Source of the DNA: Competibacteraceae bacterium UBA3908
Lineage (GTDB): Bacteria; Pseudomonadota; Gammaproteobacteria; Competibacterales; Competibacteraceae
DNA length: 5,227 nucleotides
NCBI GenBank assembly: GCA_002391525.1
Contig: DGFE01000225.1
Location: forward strand, 1-5,227
Direction of reading: 5' to 3'
Positions 1 to 5,219 of this stretch are shown here, piece after piece. The notes under the pieces were generated by a model. The model searched no databases, was not told the DNA's origin, and saw only the letters and a program-made list of their open reading frames with translations. The first letter of the stretch is position 1; every line of letters starts with the position of its first letter. The position numbers and the translations under genes were made by a program.

Positions 1-15
1 AGATGTGTATAAGAG
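1..15. other. Probable Nextera/Tn5 mosaic-end adapter remnant
   Basis: The first 15 bases, AGATGTGTATAAGAG, equal the outer 15 bases of the 19-base Tn5 mosaic end used in Nextera libraries (AGATGTGTATAAGAGACAG, from memory). The match stops before the final ACAG. Read through this stretch, the argS frame changes from family-like residues (GAYVR) to SYTH, which does not resemble ArgS. The bases are therefore most likely library or assembly residue and not genome. The missing inner ACAG means this is not a clean tagmentation junction. Confidence 0.88.
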
Positions 16-626
16 CGCACGTAGGCGCCCCGGTAGCCGTTGCTGGGAAAGCGGAGCCGTTCGCCGCAATGTTCCAGATAGCGCAACCAGATGCTGGTGG
101 CCAGGATGTTCATCTGCCGGCCGGCATCGTTCACATAGTATTCCCGGTGAACCCGGTAGCCGACCGCCTCCAGCAGATTGGCGACGGTGGCGCCGAAGGC
201 CGCGCCGCGACCGTGGCCGACGTGCAGCGGGCCGGTCGGGTTGGCGGAGACGAATTCCACCTGCACCCGCTGGCCACCACCGAGCTCGCTTCGGCCAAAG
301 GCGTCGCCGCGCTCGAGGATTTCGTTGACCACCGCGTGATAGGCGGCTGGCGCCAGGAAGAAGTTGATGAAACCGGGGCCGGCGATCTCCACCTTGGCGA
401 CATGGTCGGAATTCGGCAGGGCATCGACGATCCGCTCGGCCAGTTCACGCGGCTTGCGGCGGGCGGTTTTGGCCAGGACCAGCGCGATGGCGCTGGCGAA
501 ATCGCCGTGCGCCCGGTCGCGGGTGCGTTCCAGCGGGATGTCCGTCGGCGGGGCGTCGGACAGCAGATCCTGCCGCCACAGGCGCAGGAGAGCCTCGGTG
601 ACGAGTGCGTGCAGATGCGTTTTCAA
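16..626 (-). CDS. argS: Arginyl-tRNA synthetase, N-terminal part (3' end cut by window)
   Basis: Class I aminoacyl-tRNA synthetase that charges tRNA-Arg with arginine in the cytoplasm; essential for translation. About 204 residues are visible, roughly a third of a usual ~560-590 residue ArgS. Residues 1-90 form the N-terminal Add-1 (tRNA D-loop binding) domain, ending in VEIAGPGFINFFL (79-91). The catalytic domain follows, with VEFVSANPTGPLHVGHGR (123-140) carrying the HIGH-type signature HVGH at 135-138, then YYVNDAGRQM (163-172). This order is diagnostic of ArgS. The start is TTG at 626: it is the first usable start after an in-frame TGA, has GAAGG 7 nt upstream, and gives an N-terminus of the expected length. 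The gene begins 28 nt after the DUF294 stop, so co-transcription is likely. The frame runs to the window edge, but bases 1-15 look like adapter, so the genomic part ends near 16. The KMSKS-like motif and anticodon-binding domain lie outside. Confidence 0.96.
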
Positions 627-633
627 GGGAAAG

Positions 634-638
634 CCTTC
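634..638 (-). promoter_or_regulatory. Ribosome-binding site that fixes the argS TTG start
   Basis: GAAGG on the minus strand lies 7 nt before the TTG at 626-624. No ATG or GTG occurs in this frame between the upstream in-frame TGA and the TTG, so this site is the main support for a TTG start. It lies in the 28-nt gap after the DUF294 gene. Confidence 0.7.
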
Positions 639-654
639 GGTCGGGGTTTGCCGA

Positions 655-2577
655 TCAACTGATCATTCCGAGTTTGAAGTGGTAGCCGATGAATTTCTTG
701 AATTCGTTGACGATCTTGAACGAATCGCGCAGCAGCTCCCGTTCCAGCTTGTTGAGTTCCTTGGGATTCAGGTAGTTGTCCTGCGGCAGTCCCTGCTCGA
801 TCTTCCGCAGGCCGGCCTTGGTCCGCAGGGTGGACATGTAGGCGAACGCCTCGATCAATTCGACGCCGAACGACGGCTGGAACAGGTTGCGCTGGCTCAG
901 CGCGGTGATGCGCTCCACGGTATTGGTCTGCGGCAGCCGGTATTCCAGCGCCAGGCTGCGGATGCCGTGGACGATGGGGAAGATGCCGCCTTTCTTGATG
1001 TCCAGCTCGTCGCGGTTTTTTTCGAGCACGAAGTTGGTGAAGAAGCCCAGCGGCGTTTCGAACGCCACCGTGCTCTTGGCGAACTGGCTGTAGAAGGAGC
1101 GGTGGTCGCCGAGCAGGCGATACATGCGGTCCTTGACGTGTCGGAGCAGATTGTCGTCGCCGGCCACCGCGATGGCGTCGCAGAAGATGGCGAACTGGAG
1201 GAAGGAGTCGCGGGTGGGATGGACGATCCATTGGAACAGTTCGTCCTTGAACGCCGTGACCGATTTGGCCCAGTACGGGTTCGACACCATGATGTCGCCG
1301 GGGCAGCGGGGATAGCCGAACTCGAGCAGGCCCTCGGTGAATTCCCGGGTGACCCGTTCCAGTTCGGGACAGGTGAAGCCGTCGCGCAGGATGATGGCGT
1401 TGTCCTGGTCGGTTTTCAGCACCTGTTCCTCGCGCCCTTCGCTGCCGAGCACCAGCAGGCAGGAATTTTCCAGCAGCTCCGGCGGCGCCAGCAGCTCGAA
1501 CAGCTTGCGCAGCACCTTTTTGTTCAGCTCCGACACCAGTTGCATGATGTAGCGAATCTTGATGCCCTTGGCGTGCAGGTCGCGGATCACGTTGACCAGA
1601 TCGCGGCTGGCCCATTTCAGATCGTCCCTGGAAACGGCCCGCTCGATTTGCAGGGCGATCAGGTGCGAGTGGTTGGAGAGATAGCTCAGCAGGTCGATCT
1701 GTTCCAGGATGCCGTGAATGGTCGCGCCATCGCGGATCACCAGCCGGTTGATGTTGTGGCGGGTCATCCGCAACAGGGCGTTGAACAAAAAGTCGTTCGG
1801 CGCCATGCCGATCAGTTCGTAGGTGGCGAGCGGCCCGACCGGCGCGTCCACCGACCGCCGCTGGATGATGGCGGCCTCCCGCAGGTCGGTGGCGGTGACG
1901 ATCCCGATCTCGTCGCCGCGCTTGACCAGCAGCGAGTTGGTTTTGCCCGCTTTCATCGCCAACGCGGCTTCGTGGATGGAGGTGTCGGCGGCCACGAACG
2001 TGGGCGGATGGATATAGGCGTCCTGAACCCGGGCGACCGTGAACGCGGCCAGTTCCTGGGTTTCCTCGGGGCCGCGCAGCGCCGCCAGCCGTTGGGAAAT
2101 CTTCTGGCTGTAGGCGTTGGCCAGCGCCGGATAAGCGCGGACGGCTTGCAGGAAGATTTCGCGCGGCAGGCGGTAGCAGCGGGTGGGTTCACCGACCACG
2201 AAGGTGTGTTTGCTGACGCCCTCCAGCAACGCCCGAACATCGAACACGTCCTCGGCGGTGTAGGGCGCGATCACGCACATCAGCGCCTGGCCGTCGCGCT
2301 TGAGGGCGTCGAAGGCGCCCTGGTCCGCGCGGGACGAAACGGTTTGCTCGTCGTCCACTTCCCAGACCGCGCCGTCGATGACGAGGTACAGGCAAACCGG
2401 GGTTTCCCCGGTTTTCAGCAGGATCTCGCCGGTGTGGAAGTGACCGACCGTCAGCGCCGCGGCCAGCCGTTCCAGTTCCGGTTCCGGCAGCTGGCTGAAC
2501 GGATGCAGATGCGCGAGGAATGTTTTTTGATCCAGTTGATCCAGGGTGGTCACGGCTGTTCCGTTCGGTTGCGCCAA
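655..2577 (-). CDS. Cyclic-nucleotide-binding-like / CBS pair / DUF294 nucleotidyltransferase-like signalling protein
   Basis: Cytoplasmic multi-domain protein of up to 640 residues with no signal peptide or membrane segment. Domains in order: cNMP-binding-like fold at ~19-168 (GEILLKTGE 50-58, LYLVIDGAVWEV 63-74); two CBS domains at ~188-242 and ~250-305, which normally bind adenine nucleotides; DUF294 nucleotidyltransferase-like domain at ~325-475 with GSEGR (378-382) and KTDQDNAI (388-395), so the metal-binding Asp pair D390/D392 is present; DUF294 C-terminal helical domain at ~485-635. The cNMP part lacks an obvious CRP-type phosphate-binding cassette, so its ligand is unclear. The family resembles the GlnD nucleotidyltransferase end and, from memory, sits next to actP in Pseudomonas and Vibrio, suggesting a regulatory role in acetate metabolism; substrate unknown. 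The outermost start is TTG at 2577, but it lies in the terminator T-tract. GTG at 2553, with GGA 6 nt upstream, is at least as plausible and loses only 8 non-domain residues. Confidence 0.92.
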   Translation of the reverse strand: MAQPNGTAVTTLDQLDQKTFLAHLHPFSQLPEPELERLAAALTVGHFHTGEILLKTGETPVCLYLVIDGAVWEVDDEQTVSSRADQGAFDALKRDGQALMCVIAPYTAEDVFDVRALLEGVSKHTFVVGEPTRCYRLPREIFLQAVRAYPALANAYSQKISQRLAALRGPEETQELAAFTVARVQDAYIHPPTFVAADTSIHEAALAMKAGKTNSLLVKRGDEIGIVTATDLREAAIIQRRSVDAPVGPLATYELIGMAPNDFLFNALLRMTRHNINRLVIRDGATIHGILEQIDLLSYLSNHSHLIALQIERAVSRDDLKWASRDLVNVIRDLHAKGIKIRYIMQLVSELNKKVLRKLFELLAPPELLENSCLLVLGSEGREEQVLKTDQDNAIILRDGFTCPELERVTREFTEGLLEFGYPRCPGDIMVSNPYWAKSVTAFKDELFQWIVHPTRDSFLQFAIFCDAIAVAGDDNLLRHVKDRMYRLLGDHRSFYSQFAKSTVAFETPLGFFTNFVLEKNRDELDIKKGGIFPIVHGIRSLALEYRLPQTNTVERITALSQRNLFQPSFGVELIEAFAYMSTLRTKAGLRKIEQGLPQDNYLNPKELNKLERELLRDSFKIVNEFKKFIGYHFKLGMIS

Positions 2578-2614
2578 AAGAAAACCCCCACGCAGCGGGC
2601 GCTGGCGAGGGGGT
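2576..2614 (-). terminator. Intrinsic terminator after actP, overlapping the DUF294 gene start
   Basis: Read on the minus strand, ACCCCC (2614-2609) pairs with GGGGGT (2589-2584). Inner pairing is GCG/CGC and AGC/GCT-type arms around a 4-nt loop, with one A-A mismatch and one bulge. The stem is followed at once by TTTTCTTTT (2584-2576). A GC-rich hairpin plus T-tract on this strand only is a standard rho-independent terminator, placed 75 nt after the actP stop. It should separate yjcH-actP from DUF294-argS, or act as an attenuator between them. The candidate TTG start at 2577 lies in the T-tract. Confidence 0.8.
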
Positions 2615-2623
2615 ATGTTAGCA
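2615..2623 (-). promoter_or_regulatory. Possible extended -10 promoter for the DUF294-argS unit
   Basis: The minus strand reads TGCTAACAT: a TGn extension plus a -10-like hexamer with 4 of 6 consensus bases. I see no good -35 element 16-18 nt upstream. If used, transcription would start near 2608, just past the CCCCC arm of the terminator, so that RNA could not form the hairpin. The match is weak and could be chance. Confidence 0.25.
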
Positions 2624-2624
2624 G

Positions 2625-2686
2625 GATTCGCGCGGACCGGGATGGCTGGCCGGAGCGGCTGGCCCGATCCCGGAACGTCGCGAATC
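2625..2686 (-). repeat. Imperfect 62-nt inverted repeat right after the actP stop codon
   Basis: Nested complementary arms lie between the actP stop and the terminator. The outer pair is GATTCGCG (2625-2632) with CGCGAATC (2679-2686). A 2-bp CG/CG step follows, then CCGGGAT (2637-2643) with ATCCCGG (2667-2673). Inside, GGCTGGCC occurs twice (2644-2651 and 2657-2664) and its GGCC ends can pair. The RNA would fold into one long hairpin starting 2 nt after the actP stop. It may protect the actP mRNA 3' end or be a REP-like genomic repeat; which one cannot be told from a single copy. Confidence 0.6.
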
Positions 2687-2688
2687 GC

Positions 2689-4365
2689 CTAGTGGCTGGC
2701 CGCGCCCTCCGCGCCGATACCGGTCTGGCAGCGGACATCCTGCGCTTCATACGCCGCATGTTCCTGCCTGGCCTGCTCGCTGTTGTCCAGGATGGAGAAC
2801 AGCCAGATGCCGACGAAGGCCGCGGTCACCGAGACGATGGCCGGATACTTGGACGGGAACGGCGCCGAGCCCTTGGCGTAGCCCAGCACCTCTTCCCAGA
2901 CCGTGGGGCCGATAATGACCAGCACCACCGCCGTGATCAGGCCGATGGCGCCGCCGATCAGGGCGCCGCGGGTGGTCATTTTCGACCAGAAAATCGACAT
3001 GAACAGGATCGGGAAGTTGGTGCTGGCCGCCACCGCGAAGGTCAGGCCGACCAGGAAGGCCACGTTCTGATGCTCGAAGGCGATGCCGAGCAAGACGGCG
3101 ACAATGCCCAGGCACACCGTGGCGATCTTGGACACGAACACTTCCTGCTGCTCGTTGGCCCTGCCGTGGGCGAACACGTTGGCGTAGAGGTCGTGGGAGA
3201 TGGCCGAGGCGCCGGCCAGGGTCAGGCCCGACACCACCGCCAGAATGGTGGCGAAGGCGACGGCGGAGATGAAGCCCAGCATCAAGTCGCCGCCCACGAA
3301 GGCCGAGGTGTGGATGGCCGCCATGTTGCTGCCGTTGAGGATCTTGCCGTCGGGCCCCAGGAAGTCCGGATTCTTGGTGATGAAGACGATGGCGCTGAAG
3401 CCGATGATGAAGGTCAGGATATAAAAATAACCGATGAAGCCGGTGGCGTAGAACACCGAGCGCCGGGCCTGCTTGGCGTCGGGCACGGTGAAGAAGCGCA
3501 TCAAAATATGCGGCAGGCCGGCGGTGCCGAACATCAGCGCCATGCCCAGGGATATTGCATCGAGCGGTTTGGTGACCAGGGTTCCCGGTCCCATGATCGC
3601 CAGATTGGGCGCTTCCGCCGAACCCCGCACGATGGTGGCCTGCTTGAACATTTCCTCGGGGCTGAAGCCGAAGTGCCACAGGCACAGGATGGCGATCAGG
3701 GTCGCGCCGCCGAGCAACAGACAGGCTTTGATGATTTGCACCCAGGAGGTGGCGATCATGCCGCCGAACATCACGTAGGTGATCATCAGAAAGCCGACGA
3801 TGACGCAAGCGTAGGTGTAGTCCAGGCCGAACAGGGTCTGGATCAGCTTGCCGGCGCCCACCATCTGCCCGATCAGGTACAGGATCACCACCACCATCGA
3901 GCCGGTCGCCGCCAGGGTGCGCATCGGCACTCGCTGCAAGCGGTAGGACACGACGTCGGCATAGGTGTATTTGCCCAGGTTCTTGAGCTGTTCCGCGATC
4001 ATGAACATGATCAGCGGCCAGCCGACCAGCCAGCCGACCGAGTAGATCAGGCCGTCGAAGCCGGCGGTGTAGACCAGGCCGGCGATACCCAGGAAGGAGG
4101 CCGCCGACATGTAGTCGCCGGCGATGGCGAAGCCGTTCTGCAGGCCGCTGAGACCGCCGCCCGCCGCGTAGAAGTCCTTGGCGGTCTTGGTGCGCTGCGC
4201 GGCCCAGTAGGTGATGCCCAGGGTCACGGCCACGAAGATGAGGAACATTACGATGGCCGGGATGTTGAGCGATTTCTGCACGGCGGGCGCGGCCGCCTGC
4301 TGGGCGAAGGCGCTGCTCGCCAGCAGCGACAGGGGCGTGGCGAGAGTGGCGGGAAGCAATCTCAT
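2689..4365 (-). CDS. actP: Acetate/glycolate:cation symporter ActP (SSS family)
   Basis: Inner-membrane sodium:solute symporter (TC 2.A.21) importing acetate and, in E. coli, glycolate. At 558 residues it is close to the E. coli protein (549) and matches it along its whole length as I recall it. Visible features: a signal-peptide-like N-terminus (~1-21, ending SSAFA before QQ), then about 13 hydrophobic segments, the first near 36-54. Family-typical stretches are GDYMSAASFLGI (83-94), GQMVGAGKLI (166-175), FGGMIATSWVQIIKA (200-214), MFGTAGLPHILMRFFTV (278-294), FISAVAFATILAVV (365-378), SGLTLAGASAISHDLYANVF (379-398) and the C-terminal QTGIGAE (547-553). No frameshift or missing block. ATG at 4365 has AGGAGG 7 nt upstream and overlaps the yjcH stop as ATGA, implying translational coupling. 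acs is not adjacent here, unlike in E. coli. Assignment to ActP and not another SSS carrier is supported by the yjcH and DUF294 neighbours. Confidence 0.97.
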   Translation of the reverse strand: MRLLPATLATPLSLLASSAFAQQAAAPAVQKSLNIPAIVMFLIFVAVTLGITYWAAQRTKTAKDFYAAGGGLSGLQNGFAIAGDYMSAASFLGIAGLVYTAGFDGLIYSVGWLVGWPLIMFMIAEQLKNLGKYTYADVVSYRLQRVPMRTLAATGSMVVVILYLIGQMVGAGKLIQTLFGLDYTYACVIVGFLMITYVMFGGMIATSWVQIIKACLLLGGATLIAILCLWHFGFSPEEMFKQATIVRGSAEAPNLAIMGPGTLVTKPLDAISLGMALMFGTAGLPHILMRFFTVPDAKQARRSVFYATGFIGYFYILTFIIGFSAIVFITKNPDFLGPDGKILNGSNMAAIHTSAFVGGDLMLGFISAVAFATILAVVSGLTLAGASAISHDLYANVFAHGRANEQQEVFVSKIATVCLGIVAVLLGIAFEHQNVAFLVGLTFAVAASTNFPILFMSIFWSKMTTRGALIGGAIGLITAVVLVIIGPTVWEEVLGYAKGSAPFPSKYPAIVSVTAAFVGIWLFSILDNSEQARQEHAAYEAQDVRCQTGIGAEGAASH

Positions 4366-4670
4366 AGGACTTCCTCCTTGATCTGGTTGTTCAGCTCGTC
4401 GAATACGGTATTGGCACGATGGATGAAAACCCCCGTCAGAATGAAGGCGGCGACGATCACCCCGACGCCAATCGGAATGCCGATGGTCATGGTCCAGCCC
4501 GCCCCTATCGGCTGGGCCAGGAACTTGGGAGCATAGGCGATGATCAGGATGAAGCCGTAATAGATCACCAGCATCAGAATCGCCATGAACCAGCTGAAAC
4601 TGGCGCGTTTCGATACCAGCTCATGGTATTTGGGATTGCTTTTTACCTTGTGAACCAGGTCTTGTTGCAT
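4362..4670 (-). CDS. yjcH: YjcH, DUF485 small inner-membrane protein
   Basis: Protein of 102 residues (E. coli YjcH 104). A cytoplasmic N-terminus carries NPKYHELVSKRASFSW (12-27), followed by two transmembrane helices at ~25-46 and ~61-84, with GIPIGVGVIVAAFILTGVF (64-82) and then RAN..FDELNN (86-95). This layout is characteristic of DUF485. It is nearly always encoded with ActP; its exact role is not established, but it is thought to accompany the symporter. ATG at 4670 is chosen because the protein then matches the family at its N-terminus. The frame stays open upstream to 4841, but that 57-codon extension has no family character. The RBS is weak (GGG 8 nt upstream). The stop overlaps the actP start by four bases, and the gene's last codons contain the actP Shine-Dalgarno. 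Confidence 0.95.
   Translation of the reverse strand: MQQDLVHKVKSNPKYHELVSKRASFSWFMAILMLVIYYGFILIIAYAPKFLAQPIGAGWTMTIGIPIGVGVIVAAFILTGVFIHRANTVFDELNNQIKEEVL
4373..4378 (-). promoter_or_regulatory. Strong actP Shine-Dalgarno inside the yjcH 3' end
   Basis: AGGAGG on the minus strand, 7 nt before the actP ATG, is a perfect anti-16S match embedded in the last Lys-Glu-Glu codons of yjcH. It is clearly stronger than the yjcH ribosome-binding site, so ActP may be translated more efficiently than YjcH from the shared mRNA. Confidence 0.85.
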
Positions 4671-4844
4671 CGTTGTTTCCCAAAGACAAGGGTGGAAGGT
4701 GGCATGAACGCGAAGTGGGCCGAACTCGTTGCCTGGCGGCCGCCGGCGAACCGGTGTTTCCCGGACCAGTTGCCCAGGCCGACCCATTCCCGTCATTTCC
4801 TCTAGTGGTTGATTGGCTGTGCGAAGAGCACGCAAGCACACAAA

Positions 4845-4872
4845 ATTCTAGTTGCCTCTCCCGTTAAGTAAA
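4845..4872 (-). promoter_or_regulatory. Candidate sigma70 promoter for yjcH-actP
   Basis: On the minus strand TTTACT (4872-4867, 4 of 6 to the -35 consensus) is separated by 16 bp from TAGAAT (4850-4845, 5 of 6 to the -10 consensus). Transcription would start near 4838, giving a leader of about 168 nt before the yjcH ATG. It is the best promoter-like pair I found in the gap, but a reading by eye cannot exclude others. Confidence 0.45.
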
Positions 4873-4885
4873 GGTTCCGGCCTTT
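4870..4885. repeat. Small hairpin overlapping the -35 candidate
   Basis: AAAGG (4870-4874) and CCTTT (4881-4885) are complementary around a 6-nt loop. On the plus strand a run of six T follows at 4891, but no plus-strand gene lies upstream. On the minus strand only CCTTTACTT follows, so it could be at most a weak terminator for priA transcripts. Confidence 0.35.
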
Positions 4886-4887
4886 GG

Positions 4888-5025
4888 TTATTTTTTCAAT
4901 TGCTTGAAAATTTTTTCGAGCGGGTTGTCGAGGGCGCCATTTTCCGCCGGCGCGGGCCGGTCGGAGGGCCGGGCCGGGTCGGAATCGGGCGCGACCGGGG
5001 GAACGTGATCGTGACCTTCAGTCAG
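4888..5025 (-). CDS. Doubtful 45-codon ORF after priA, CTG start only
   Basis: The frame begins at CTG, overlapping the priA stop (CTGA), with GGAG 5 nt upstream, and ends in TAA. The product would be rich in Pro, Asp and Ala in its first 30 residues, then have a basic amphipathic tail, DNPLEKIFKQLKK. Base composition by codon position is gene-like (second position clearly lower in GC than first and third). There is no ATG, GTG or useful TTG, and I recognise no family. It may be a small coupled gene, a decayed remnant, or simply spacer whose AT-rich end is regulatory. Treat as hypothetical. Confidence 0.18.
   Translation of the reverse strand: MTEGHDHVPPVAPDSDPARPSDRPAPAENGALDNPLEKIFKQLKK
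4891..4916. promoter_or_regulatory. AT-rich palindrome with IHF-like match
   Basis: TTTTCAA (4893-4899) and TTGAAAA (4904-4910) form a 7-bp inverted repeat with a 4-nt centre, flanked by T runs. Both strands fit the IHF consensus WATCAANNNNTTR with one mismatch (plus 4894-4906; minus 4909-4897). It stands out in a GC-rich region and lies about 60-70 bp upstream of the inferred yjcH start of transcription, a position suited to DNA bending. IHF is known to modulate the E. coli acs promoter; the link here is inference. Confidence 0.35.
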
Positions 5026-5219
5026 TAAAGCTCCAGGGGATCGACGTCGAGCGACCAGCGGACGCGGTGCTCGTGACGTTGCGCCCACAAACGCGCGACC
5101 CACGCCTCGAGAAGGCGGTGGAGTGGCTGGCGTTGCGCGGCCTGCAGCAACAGTTGGGCGCGATAGCGGCCCGCGCGGCGTTCCATCGGCGCGGGGACCG
5201 GCCCCAACAGCTCCACCCC
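5022..5219 (-). CDS. priA: Primosomal protein N' (PriA) helicase, C-terminal end only
   Basis: The last 65 codons plus TGA of PriA, the 3'-to-5' DNA helicase that recognises stalled forks and reloads the replicative helicase. Visible residues begin GVELLGPVPAPMERRAGRYR and end WSLDVDPLELY, the standard layout of the PriA C-terminal domain: LLGPVPA, then R-x-GR(Y/F)R, then a helix, then (K/R)-V-(R/K)-W-x-LDVDP. E. coli PriA ends similarly with KVKWVLDVDP. The helicase core and zinc-binding region (~660 residues) lie beyond the window. The frame continues to the window edge and shows an apparent ATG at 5225, but that ATG is in the adapter-like terminal bases and is not a start. In Pseudomonas the next gene downstream is, as I recall, argS; here the acetate cassette intervenes. 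Confidence 0.93.
   Translation of the reverse strand, partial: GVELLGPVPAPMERRAGRYRAQLLLQAAQRQPLHRLLEAWVARLWAQRHEHRVRWSLDVDPLELY

Larger units (their letters stand above)
4671..5021. other. Gap between priA and yjcH; probable control region of yjcH-actP
   Basis: About 350 bp with no secure gene. From the priA side on the minus strand it holds: a doubtful 45-codon ORF (5025-4888) with strongly GC-rich codons; an AT-rich palindrome (4891-4916); a small hairpin (4870-4885); a sigma70-like promoter candidate (4845-4872); and a ~168-nt leader before yjcH. The leader contains several short CCGG-type complementary segments (4741-4764) but no recognisable riboswitch. I see no convincing CRP palindrome and no sigma54 -24/-12 pair, both of which would have been plausible for acetate genes. 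Confidence 0.6.

Noticed and set aside
3..662. 219-codon plus-strand frame starting at the left edge
   Set aside because: Its ATG lies in the adapter-like bases and the rest is antisense to argS, which has clear family motifs.
364..4536. A 1390-codon open frame on the plus strand, antisense to the DUF294 gene, actP and part of yjcH
   Set aside because: Its codons are exact reverse complements of the DUF294 and actP codons, which share a register. It stays open only because the sense codons TTA, CTA and TCA are absent in these GC-rich genes. The product is low-complexity, rich in Gln, Gly, His and Asp, and resembles no family.
4820..4840. TGTGC...GCACA inverted arms on the minus strand as a possible CRP site
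   Set aside because: The spacing and half-site sequences do not fit TGTGA-N6-TCACA. The arms are only 5 bp and lie at or downstream of the inferred transcription start.
4671..4841. N-terminal extension of yjcH (57 extra codons, including ATGs near 4796 and 4787 behind AGAGG)
   Set aside because: YjcH/DUF485 proteins are about 100 residues and the match begins at the ATG at 4670. The extension is Arg/Pro-rich with no family resemblance and includes the probable leader.
4888..4916. AT-rich palindrome as an intrinsic terminator
   Set aside because: The stem is almost entirely A-T. The T run follows it only on the plus strand, where there is no upstream gene to terminate; on the minus strand no T-tract follows.
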